DNA from: Acanthaster planci
Lineage: Eukaryota > Echinodermata > Asteroidea > Valvatida > Acanthasteridae
Assembly (NCBI RefSeq): GCF_001949145.1
Contig: NW_019091421.1
Coordinates: 906,206 to 970,205 of the forward strand
Direction of reading: 5' to 3'
DNA: 64,000 nt
The notes under the pieces are model-generated. The model was not told where the DNA came from and did no database searches. It saw only the letters and a program-made list of their open reading frames with translations. Positions 24,418 through 36,900 of this stretch are shown here, piece after piece (position 1 is the stretch's first letter; the number at the start of each line of letters is the position of its first letter). Position numbers and translations under genes: made by a program.

Positions 24418-24845
24418 CAGCGCGTCTGGCAGCATCGCCCAAATTATTCTGTCGAAGGGCTTCGACATTTGAATGTGTCAAAAATGGATGTGAGCTCAAA
24501 TAAAGTTTCTATTTTTTGAAGGTGATATTTTCTTAAGTAACTGCCTGCTAATTTTCAAATTTAGTCATATTTCCTCCCCCCCCTAAAAAATTTCAGATGT
24601 TTTGTCACAAATTCTTACATAATTCTAAAATAAAAAAAAGAAACTGTGGTTAAAACTGTGGTTTCCATGGAAATAAAACTCATTCCTCTACAGGCAGGAA
24701 CCTGGTCAATGCAGCTGCAAGTCTGTTTGACCTTTGACATGACCTAGACTGCTGGGCCTTTGGTGTCCACTTAAGCATCAGTGCATGTATAGCATAGAGT
24801 TGGCAACCAAGGTAAGGTCTAGGGACAGACCCTCCCGGTGCCCGG

Positions 24846-24944
24846 CTAATTGTAGGATATGTGTAGTTCCTCAATGCCCACCTTACCATTCTTGGTGCAG
24901 ATTCGGTACCTTGCCAGGTCCTTGCGGGTCACGATGCCAATGAC
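24846..24944 (-). CDS. CLCN7: CLCN7 exon 21 (last)
   Basis: [18 protein letters not shown] to HISYN and stop TAG at 24846-24848; end of CBS2 (VTRKDLARY) and C-terminus. Confidence 0.96.
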   Translation of the reverse strand, partial: VIGIVTRKDLARYRICTKNGKVGIEELHISYN

Positions 24945-27900
24945 CTATGACCCAGAAAACAGTGAAAATCCAAACAGAGGTTAAATGATTGCCTCTCAGG
25001 CCACTGCTTTGGACAAGTCAAGGGAAGAATTGAAATTTCTGTCTTTTTAAACTCCAACTATTTGAGGCAGTGAAACATACTGCTCCAAGAAACCTTGAGA
25101 GTAAATGCTTCCATGAATTTTACACAGCAAAAATCTAGAACAAAAAAGCATGACTGACTTTACTAACCTTATTGGAATCATCAATTACCACTAAATGGCG
25201 AAGACCCAAAGCTCTGAACAGGCGGAAAATTCTGGGAAGGGAAGCCTCCTGTGAAAACAAAAACCACAAATGAATAAAATAAAAAGGCTTGAGTACAAGA
25301 AAGGTTTCCCATGATTCCTGCAACTGTAGCAAACAACCCTAGTAGGCTGGTCCAAAATGATTCAGCAGGCCACTCCACTCCTCAACTAGCTTGCACAACA
25401 ACAGAGTTTGACAGACTATGGTCAATCACTGCTCTTGATTCACCTTGCTCCCTTACACTGAAGGAGTTTAAGTTCCCCCTCTTCCCCTATGCCAAGACCA
25501 CTAAGATTACCTTAGATACTGTGTACGGCGAGGGATTCATGAACTGCCTCAGGTCAATCATGCAGTCCTTCTCCAGCTCCGATATCTCCAGATCGTTGAC
25601 GTCCGGGTAGCGTGGGTAATTGTCCCTGAAGTCCTCAATGCTCACTGGGACATGGGGGTCGTACAGGTTGGGCCAGACGCTGAATGCCTGAATACGAAGC
25701 ACAGACGGGAGTTGGGTGCATAAAAAAAAAAACCATTTGATATGCAAATGGCCCCTTTAAGTCTGTCCATTTGGAATCTTTGCTGTCGTTTGCAAGGAGT
25801 ACTGGCATATCTGGCTGACTGGTCTAACATTATCTGCATGTCTATAGGGCCACAGTTAAAAGAACAAGCAGAGACCAAGTTGCTTTGGAAGTACCAGGTG
25901 GGTCTAACAATGTTGAAATGTATTGATATCTGCAGCCGATTTAATTAAACTGCGCAATGGTGTCATGTCACTTACGCCACATTTTATTGCGTACATTGCA
26001 CAACAAGTTAAGAGTGATTTCACGAAACATCCGCCATGTGTAAGTCCGCTACTTGCGCAACAAATTATGGCGTCATGTCAGGTGGCATAAAATGTGTCGA
26101 ATAAAGCAAAAATGAATGATTTGACAAGCTCATCATTTTCAAAGTCTAAACACTGCTGAACATAAGGCTTATATGAGAAACGTACAACTTTTTTTAGAAG
26201 GTTATGAAAAACTTAAAGGCGAAAACTTTTTCAAATTGGCAGCAGTGGTAATTCAATGACTGTTTGAGGACTGGTTTTATATTGGAAACAGCTGTCGTGA
26301 ATGCTGTTTTGTCCTCGTTCAAGAAATTTAATATTATCTATTTTGTGCCGGTGGAAGTTATCAATGTTGATGATGCTGGGGCGGGGTAATTATCATTTTT
26401 ATTCTGTTTTCAAAATTCTTAAAAAATTCCTCTTTAAATTCCTTCTTTGAAAAATCTTCATTTACTGGACACTTACACCCATGTGAAGGACTGTCTGGTT
26501 TCTACTCTAATGTGACAGACAACATCTACTGACGCTGGAGTATTTCAGCCAGGCCTGCTGCCTTGTAAAAAGAGCCCGGATTTTGCAGTGTTATGTAACT
26601 TTCTTTTGTTCATGAAACTGGCACAGTGTGCTGCTGACCTCTTTTCAATAGGGGCCAGATTAGCGTGCAGCGGTACTGTGTGGCTCATCGCTGCGGTGGT
26701 GGAGCGCTTTTGTCCCTGGTGGTAATTCGCTCGCGCTAAATCCCCCAAACCGTGGTATACTGTTTCAAAATAAGGCTGGATTATCTCCACTATTGAGAGC
26801 GAAAAATGTTGATAATGCCCAGCAGCCTGGTCTTTTGTTACAAGTACAGTCTTTTGTTACAAGGCCCAGTTCCCTTTGTCCGATTTTGGAGACCCCGGCC
26901 ACGCGTATAAAGAATACGTGTCCAGTACCGGAAACCCTGGCGGCAAGTGGTTAAAAAGACGTGGAGCAGCTAAGCAATTTTTTGTGAAATCGAACATAAG
27001 TATATTGCCCAGCTATGGCACAAATCTGTTACAGCACAGTTCATGAAAGCAGGTGATAGTCACACAAGTTAATTCCAATCCAAAATGGCTGTCATTAGAA
27101 AAGAGCTCGCAGTACGATTCATGTAACAATTGAAGTGGGACTACTCTGTTAGCAATGGGACCCCCCAAAAAGGCACAACATGACACCAAGAAGAAACTTA
27201 CTTTACATTTGAGCAGGATGATGAGCTGTGACCTCAGTATTGTTCCCCTGAAGATGCCAAAGGTTAGGCCATTCTACAAAGAAGAAAAAAGATGGGGAAT
27301 ACCAACAAATCCTCCGACTTTTCAGTGTAGTTTTACCCACAACCCTGGTTCAAGGTTCAAGGTAAATGTGTTGAGTCTCTCCACTTCCTAGTAAAGCATT
27401 TTTCTGCCAGCACAGCATTGTTATAATTTAATGAATGTGGAAATATAGTCTAAAATGTGACCAGTCATTTCAAAGCCAACCTGCAGAATCATAAGCAATC
27501 AACTGGAGAATTATACCACAGGTGTACATCAATGCACAATGCATGTGTCACAACTTTCACTGTCCGTCACTACCAAAGCTTCCAGCAGATACACGTTTTA
27601 CCCTGGATGACTTTGACGTGTGAAAATTAAATGGGGGAGAAAAATTATCAAAATGGCCTACTTCAGCCCAACTTCTGAATGGTGGGTCACATAAACAGAT
27701 TTAACAGCTGCACTTTTCCTAAACTTAAATCTAATGATAGAGGTATTCAACTGAATTACATTCCGGAGAAAAAAGAGGGGGGTTTCAACTTACTGGAACA
27801 TATGGGTCGACCACAGGAAAACCATTGTGGTTCATTCTGGGGTCTTTAAGGACATCAATGATACGCCCAACTCGTTCTACGACATTGAAGGTCACTACTG

Positions 27901-30900
27901 GGTGAGCCATTACCTCCCTGTGGAAAATCAACAGCCTCTGAAAGTTGTAACAACTAGTACATGTAACATTTCTAGTATACTACTTGTAACATTTCTAGTA
28001 TAAATACTGCCGATCCTAGTTAGGTGAGCTATTCATGAGTAATTGCTACTCATATCTCAGTCATTTTGAGTTAGCAACTCAGCCAAGTCTGAGGACAAAC
28101 TCACATGGCTCGGATGGTGGTGCTGAGAGGGGGCGGGTCCCAGTTAAGCAGCGGCACGCTCTGCAGCTCGATGTGAATGTCGTAGAGGCCATGGTTGAAG
28201 ATGTCGCCCACCCACTTGGCCAGGACCATGATGAGCATGAGGGGTAGGCCCAGGGTGATATTGCTGGTTGCCTCCATCAGGATCACTGTCAGGCTGATGG
28301 TCATCCGCACGACACCGCCTGTGGGGGAGCGGGTTGAAAAACAACAGCAGTTCTCAGGAGAAGCCGGGCTGATGAAGTGAGTTTTCCCCTTGTCCTGAGA
28401 CTGGCTTGAACAGAGTACCAATCCCACACAGGATGAGGGGGATTTCATTTGTCAACCCCGGAACAATTTTGTGGAATTGCTGCATGATGAATAGAATGTA
28501 TGTGTGGTATGCACTAATCCTCACACAAAGCTGCAGCTGTCAACGGTTCTCAGACAGAAGGGGTTAATCCGCCGCTTAGAGACAAAGTATACATAGCTAT
28601 TCAAGAACAAATCTATTAACTATCGGTATCTTTTTCTGGTAAGAGAATCAATGCTTTTATGGCAAATCATCTTTTTAGGATAATGCAAACACCCTCTTCA
28701 ATGAATGAGACTGTGGTTGTTATTAATAAGTGTTCAACTGACCAATCAAACTGTCCCTGAATAAATATTCATGTTATCAGGATTCTTAGCCAATCAGAGC
28801 GCTCCGTCTAATTTTGGTAGCAAGCCCCATATGTTGTACACAACAGGGCTTGCAAATTGTTCAAGTCGGTATTTGGGCATTGTCAGACATGCATACCGGG
28901 GAGTGGGGTTGTACTGACTGTTCCCGCCTGTTATTAAATTGCTCGCCGAACCGCACCGCCTACGCATCGCAGGGAAGGTGGATTACACCCAGCCAATTAC
29001 CCACTTGATTTCAAATCGACCCCACCACCAACAGCATTTCATCATCTTTTTCCAAAAGGCTTGGACAGACTTAAGAATTGTAAACTCTCTTTACGAAAAA
29101 GACTGCTTCATATTCTAAGAAAATGTACTTCCACGTAACGAGGCTCAGGTTGTCGTAGCCTACAAGTATGACACACTGGAAACATAAGTTCAAAATTCAT
29201 TACTATGCAACAGGCAGCAAATTCAATCAAAATTAATACCCTCATCAGCTGACAAAACTTAGTTGCTTATATTTGCCAAAACGAAAAACCCAAAAGAAGT
29301 TCTTCTTTGTTTGGCCTACCAAGTTGAGCTGCTGCTCCGAAAAATGCATATATGCCAGGTGAAGACAGCACCTGAGGGAAAAAACACAAATACAATGAAA
29401 AAAACGTAACGAACTGAAAGAGACAGCTCAGTTATTGGGGATTTTAACAATCTGCGGACAGTGTTATTTGGGCTGAAAGTTTTGGCTTTCAAAAAGGTGA
29501 GATACAGCAGCCAACTGTTAACAAATCACTTTGACAATATCTGTGCAATATTTCTTGAACTTCATATTTTGCAATATTCTGGGCACTGCCACTGAGTGAT
29601 ATTTGCTGAGATAACAGCCATGTACAGTGGCTAAGTAATACACAAACCTCCTTCACGGACATCTTGGACTCGGTGTGTCTGTGCTAAACAAACTGGGGTT
29701 AATCTGTGTACACCTCCCTGGCATTGATTCAGGGCATCAGTGGGGGTTAAACCAATCAAATGTTGTTGCGTATGTGGACAGTCAGCACTGGTTTAACAGA
29801 ATTTCAGAATTGGTTCTCACAGCATGAGGGAAGATGTAGGGCATGGCTGTGCCGACGAGCCTGCCCCAAGCGGCTCCGGTCAGTAGCGAGGGAATGAAGA
29901 GACCGCTGGGAACGCTCACGCCGTAGGTCCAACACGCCAAGAGAAAGTAGCAAATGCAGAACACAGAGAGTGTAGCTACGTTGTAAGATCCTGCATGCCG
30001 TGAATAGTAGACTGACAACAAATCTGATGGTATAGCTTGCGACTTGAGAATAATATTATGGCTGATAAAAAGCAGGAAATCCACAATGCAATTAATACCC
30101 CATGGGCTATTTTTGCCGGGGCATAAGGAGAGCAAGTCTGATCGTCACGTAAATCAATCTGGATAAGCTGCTAGCTATTAGAAGTGACATCGCTGTACTC
30201 CTTACATTGCCATGCTCCCACTCCACACAAAAACGTCCATTTTTTTTTTATAAAAGTGGTTGAAACTGAACCAGCGCACAGTTCCACTCATTTCCATGGC
30301 TTGGAAAGGTCAATGACCTGAGTCATTAAATGGAGACTGCTTGGCAAACGAGACCACTTTTGCCTTCCTCAGCAGTTATTACATTTCTTGAATGTTCAGG
30401 TTTACATGAGAGTTGTTGTACGTGATAGCAGTGAGTTTATCTAAGGACATTCCAAGTGCATTGTGGTTAGTGTGGTACGTCACCATACATGAACAATGAA
30501 GAAGTGGTGATTGTGAGAATCATGAACAATGCAAATCAATAGGAACCCTAAACATTTTTTAGCCACATAATGTCCATTTTCATCAGGACGCCAGACTGAG
30601 AGGTAAACGAAAACAAAGAGCTCAGACTGCTCTTCCTTTTTGCAAAATAGAACAGAATTACTGGGCAAAAATGGCCGACAGACTCATTCTGTGGGACCCG
30701 GTTGCACACATGCTGAATTATGTACATTATCTTTAGCCCTGCAGCAGTTGGAGCATCACAAACAAGCGAGGGCGCTGCTTACCTTGAATGTCGTGAAAAA
30801 GACTCTTGACTGATTCCTCTGGCGTGTTGAAGAACAAGGAGGCAGAGGCGCTGTACTCTCCATCATTGCAAAACATCTACAATCGGAAATGTGTCATAAA

Positions 30901-33900
30901 ACTGTGAATTACTTTTCAAAAGGAAAGATTGGTTCATTTACTACAGAAGTGACACAAATAGTAATCTCTCCCCTACTGTGAAAATCAACTGCAGTCAATT
31001 TTCCAAGTCTTGGATTCATCTCTGACTTTTGGTTTCTGACCTCTTGCTATTGCTCTAGAATCTAATTCAAACATTCACTGACAGAATCACACAATAACAC
31101 TTTAAACGTTGGTCTCAAGACAATTTCAGGTCTCAAGACAATTTCAGGGATCAAGACAATTCCCGGGAGACAAAGTTTAGAAAACTGAACTCAGCAAGCC
31201 GAAACGGCAAAACCTGATATGAGATTAAACTTTAGAAAGGTAATCCATACACGTGTGAGAAAGTTAAAACATGAACTACAGTAAACAACTAGCATCAATC
31301 TCTACAGATACCCATCTTCAGAAAGGCTCTACAGCACCTGTAACGAGTTCTTCATGTCCCTGGTAATGGGCCGGCAGTCATCACTCAAGTAAATACACAG
31401 AAAGGATAACGTGACCGTCACTGCGGCAACAACCATGGCTTCTATCACACATGAGTATCGAGAGTAAACATATCTGTACAAAAACAACGAAAAGCGGTGA
31501 GAAAAACAGAGCTCAGACGGGTCAATATCTTGACAACTGATACATTTAATGGACCCTATTTTTAGGACATTTGGCAAATATTTGGGAGTGTCATCATTAC
31601 ACACGACCAAAGGACTGAAATGAGGAAAGATATCTCTACATAGACTGGAATAACACACTAGTCAACACAAGTTGTAAAGTAACCTTCTCTGAACACATGT
31701 AGAGAACTTTCGATGACTACATCGTTGAAATATCTGAATAACATACTAATCAAAGTAGCAGTGCACAGGTAATGACAGTTTTAACATTTGGCATGAATGT
31801 ACGCATCCATTTCAAATGGAAAAAACGTCACTGTATTATTCTGTCACAATAAACTTTCCTTGCCTCAAAATGTTCAAAGTACATGCAATACTTTGTCCTA
31901 GGTGGATTGTATTAAAACTGTGCCACTGGGCTATTCTTTCCCAAATTCTACAACATCAAGTTGGTATTCTCAAAGTCTATGGTTAGAATAGTCTGCTAGT
32001 ATTTCCTATGCATCAAGTGAAACATTACTAAGATGTGATTCTTGACTGCAGTTCTACATGTACATCCCAGCCCTATCGGCATGTGATATCATTGCTGTAC
32101 TTGCTGTTCAAGGGCAGCCAACAAAGATACTTACTTCAGCCTGAAGACTGACAGTCTGTAGTTGATCGAATTAAATAATGCACCAGTCAACCCGCCGATA
32201 ACTCCCATCAGTAGAAACACAAGTATTTCATAGCTGTTGTACATGATACCCTAGAGGAATGAAGAACAAATTCAATCAAATTTTAAAGAGGCAAAAGGAC
32301 TGGCATATTTGTTGGGGGGGTTAAGTTTCATACATTTCAAAGGCCAACAGTGATTTACAGTGGGGATTTTCTGACCTTTTGTTTGGTATTCTATCGGCCT
32401 TAAGCAGAAGCACCACCTCATTGGTTAAAAAGAGCCGTGTTGGTCGAGAGGCTTCAGTTTGTTGGTCGGGATGTAACCGGGACGGGTGCATTATCTAGTC
32501 GTTTGTGAACCAGCAAAGTTCAGTTTTGACCAAAGGCACTTCCATTGCTAAAAAAATTGTGCCCTCACTTGGTCCAGCTTGAGGCCAATAGCATGTTTGG
32601 AATACATACATATATATCTGGCAAAATGGACTAAATAAAACAAATGGAAATAAAATCCTTACCTACTAAAATCACAGTCATCTAAAAGCTCCAATTTCAA
32701 ACCAAATTACTCGCAAATTAATGTGGACAAAATACAGACACAGGATAAGATTTTCTCTTTTGAGTGCCAGTGACATTAATTCACACACTACATATCTTAA
32801 AACTCCTTTTCTCTTTTAACCATACCTCAAATGGGCCAAAATTAATGAGGCCTGGATTGGACAGATTCCAGGGTTCTCGATGCCAAAAACTCAGGAGTAC
32901 GTTGAGGGTGAATGTCGACATCATGGAGGCAAAGAACTACAGGGCAGAAATCAGTGTAATCGTTCAAGGATCAATTTCACGAGGATATGTGCATCATCGC
33001 ATTTCACAGTACTAAAATTCTGTATTCAGCTTAAAATTGAGGCAGGGTGACGGATATGTTAAACAAGGAAGCTGAACCTTGTTGAGCCTATCAAAGTTAA
33101 TTCTGTCTGATAAACTGGAGGGTGAAAACTAGTCTACGAGGAAGAATCCACTGGGGAGGATCCGAAATGGATAGTGAGGAAACACTCAGCTTGTCAAACC
33201 TGACAGGTAATGGGAATTGAACAAGTTTGAGATCCTTGGAGGATAAACAGCTGAAAAAATTCTGGGAGAACGTAAAAGACTAAGCTTGCTTACACTCCAT
33301 CATGGACAATCCAGAGGTGGGATAATTGGTTAAATGTGTAATACAATCCGAAAGCAAATGAGCTCCTTTAGAGCTGTTGTCAAATGTCATAACAAATTCT
33401 CTGTTCCCTGTCAGGTGATGTACAGCTACTGGTAACAAACAATGACACCAAGGTCCAGAGTTTTCCTGCTGGCTGGCGTCGTTAACTTGACAATGTAAAT
33501 GTATGATGCACGTCTGACGTGTTTTACGACCACATCTGAATCATTCTTTATTAACATGCTTTTGCTTTTACTATTGAATGACAGTAGTACGGCCAACCAT
33601 TAGTTGCAAGACCTATCGGTACAGCCCAAAATGACTTTTTTTCTGGCTTCCATTATAAAACTCCAACAGTAGCAACTTTAAGAAACTACTACCAAGCTGT
33701 AGGTGGAGCCCTAATCACACAAGGCTTTTTCATGTAATTCTAGAGAACAGAGCATTTTTTTCCTCGTCTATTTCTACATATATTGAAATTACCATCTCCT
33801 TTTTTTCAATGTCAAATCTGCATGAAATTCCAAGAACAGGGAGGTAAAATAAGAACCCTGATCAGGCTATCCATGCTAACCAGGAAACAGACTCTAGCCA

Positions 33901-36900
33901 CAAACTGTTTCCAACCAGTTGCCGACTCAAGTAGCCAAGTTGGTAGATACACCAACCAATTTTAATCTCATACAATTACATGCTTGTGGATGGTTGTCGG
34001 ATTCATTTTTATTGGCAGGATTTTGACACCATACTAAAGAGAGCTGGTATCTTACAATTCTCCATGTCAGCGACTGGTTCCAGAAGCTTGCACCCTCTTC
34101 CAAGGCAAACAAGACTCCGCCCACAGGAGCACCAAACGCTGCTGCCACGCCCGCCGCGGCCCCACCCGAAACAAAATCTCTCTTTTCATGGTCTGAGCGG
34201 AAATACCTAAATACCTGTTGTTAAAAAAATGCAACTTGGTTATTAAGAAGGGAAGTTTGCCCAAGCTCTGTTCACCATTCAAATAATCCAATAACGGTTC
34301 TTCATTTTGCAAGTGTACTGGAACTTCTACTGTGAAACCCTCACCTTGAAATCCCTCTTGAATGTCGTTGACCTGCCTTGAGACACACCCGCTGCTATGA
34401 CTGATCCCGAGTGTATCATAGGGCCTTCCTGCATTGAGACAACAACCCAAAACAGCTTGTAACGTCTACAACCCAGAGCCTTCACTCATAGCTCAGCTTC
34501 ATTTTGGGTCAGCTTCATTTCTGACTTTCAAACCTTCTATGATCCATCATAAGTGAGATGTACAAGTCTCCATGGCGCCTATGAAAGACTCTTACAACGT
34601 GTGAATCAATAAGAACCCTCATGGTTTTCAAAAACATTGCGTCCATTTTCATCAGGAAAACAAAGAACTCAGTTTTATCTTTCTCAAATGGCCTCGAGAC
34701 TCAATTTTCGGGGACCCAAATCCGTTGGCATTTCACAAAGCATGATCATATTAAAAAAAACATTAATGTTGGCTTCATGTGACATAGTTTTTATCCCCAC
34801 AGACAAACATGTAGTTTTACTTGGTAGTTGGATGTTATTATTCCTAACATTTTGAGAGGAAACTAGTTCCGGATCCATAATCAGAGAGTCATCCAGTGCA
34901 CAGATTTCTTTGAGCACAGTTTTCTCGGCGGAAGACATGTTACTGTACCTATTATGAGATGCTTGATATCCTTCAACTAATTTGCACCCAGCAGACAAAT
35001 CTGTTCAGCTCTCCAGGAGACCAACATCTCCAAAGCTCAACGTGCAAAAGGATGTATTACCTTTCCAACAGACAGTCCCCCAGATACGGCGAATATCACG
35101 CCAAACATTTTACAGACCAGCGTTCGTATGCGGACAACGTGCGGAACCTTGACGCCGTTCAGATAGCACTTGATCTGTGGTATGCCGCTCCCAGCAGCAA
35201 CAGGCTGTGGAAAACCAATAACGCCATTTTCTAACAAACGAGTCAGTGAATTTTAATTCGTATTTATACATTTCATTAACCTTGAGCCACTGATAGACTT
35301 AAATTCATTTTGGGATCCACCCGAATACTTTCAAGGTGTACAGTGCTGGTTACAGTAGATTACAAATGCAAAATAATTTGAACTTTCATCAATTTTTTTT
35401 AAGGAATAGCCAAATAGCCACTCCCATGTGTATCTAAATGGGGAGATGCAGTTGCGATAAACACCCTTACTCAGGGACATAAGTATGGCTACCTTGTGGC
35501 ACTGCAACAGCATTGTAAAAAACACAATAGCAGTTAAGACTTTTTTTTAAATGCCCCCTCCCCCAACTCTCCTTGGCCCCACCTCTCCAAAGGCAACTAA
35601 GACAGCTGCGATAGACACGAAGAAGACATCAATGGCCAGCCATATGATGAATGGCACCAAGATATCTGTGCCATGGATGTGTGTCACCAGATCTGTAATC
35701 AAGTCACTAAGAGTCAAGGAAATTGACAATCATTCACAAAATGAAACAGGAAATGAAAGATTGAAATTGTTCAAAACTGAAAAACAAGATTGTTTTGTTC
35801 TACTTTGTTCCAAATATTTGATATCATTATATGAAATGATCAATAAACACTTTGCAAGGATGATCATGTTTAGGTAATTAATCCTAACCTTCTAGATGCT
35901 GTTTACATCACACTGAATCTTGCCACATTTGAAAAAGTTGGGGTTAATCTCGCTTTGTGAGTTAATGTCAAACAAATCTGACAATTAACATCAAAAAAGT
36001 TCTCATGCTGAATCATCTATAATATAAATTTTGTGACAAATGGTCACAAAGTTTCAGAGAATAATAAACTGAGTACAGCTTCAGAGAACAATAAACAGAA
36101 AATTCTTCAAAACTCATTCTTGAGCCTGGATGTACAAACTGCATTGGCTCAGTTCCAAGGATACAACTAGAGAGAACACCATACTTCCAACCAGCCAGGA
36201 GACTGATGAGGATGTCAATAGTGGCAGCTACCATTGCAGTCAGGGTACCAATCAAGAACATGACAAACCAACGAGCCAGTCCTTTCCTAGCAATACTAAA
36301 TCTCTATACACAGAGAAATAAAATGAAAGTACAAGACACATGTAATCTGTTCCACACACAAGTAGTTTAGGGTGCAGGAATTACCAATGCAACTTCTCTT
36401 ACAATAAACTTTTTGTCCGGCGGACACGTACATGTACATATACATATACAAGGGCACGTATACATGACAGCCATTTTGTGTCCAAATCTGTGGACCCCAC
36501 TATGGCTGTGCCGAATAAGCGAATATTTGATCGATTATTGAATATTCAAATATTATTTTTCGAATTTGAGTAGTTGAATGCAAAACCCATGAAAAGGAAG
36601 GGAGAATTTTCTTTTGTTTAAAATGAGAAAAATTGCACTATGGATGCTTGTTCCAGGCAGAATCAAATGAAAAGTAACAGAAACCTTAAAGCGATTCAAA
36701 ATGTACATTATTCATTAAAAAGATTGAAAGGAATATACACTTTCAACAGGATAAGAAGTATTATACGTCTTAAATCTTGCTAAATTGTGGCTGGAAATAC
36801 TCATTGACTTGAGAAGCTATTACAATGATTATAATGTACAACTGTGTGTGTTATTGCAACTGATTTTGTATATGGTTTGTTCCTCAACAATCTGCCAGTC

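Larger units (their letters stand above)
15595..24845. other. Convergent intergenic region between CDR2-like gene and CLCN7
   Basis: No exon with splice support was found over 9.2 kb; short frames (for example 16345-16656, 18555-18905) lack composition or borders expected of genes. It must hold the 3' UTRs of both flanking genes. It also contains a tRNA-derived SINE near 17241, two CCCTAAC hairpins, and a 17-bp (CA)n run near 18924-18940. Confidence 0.5.
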
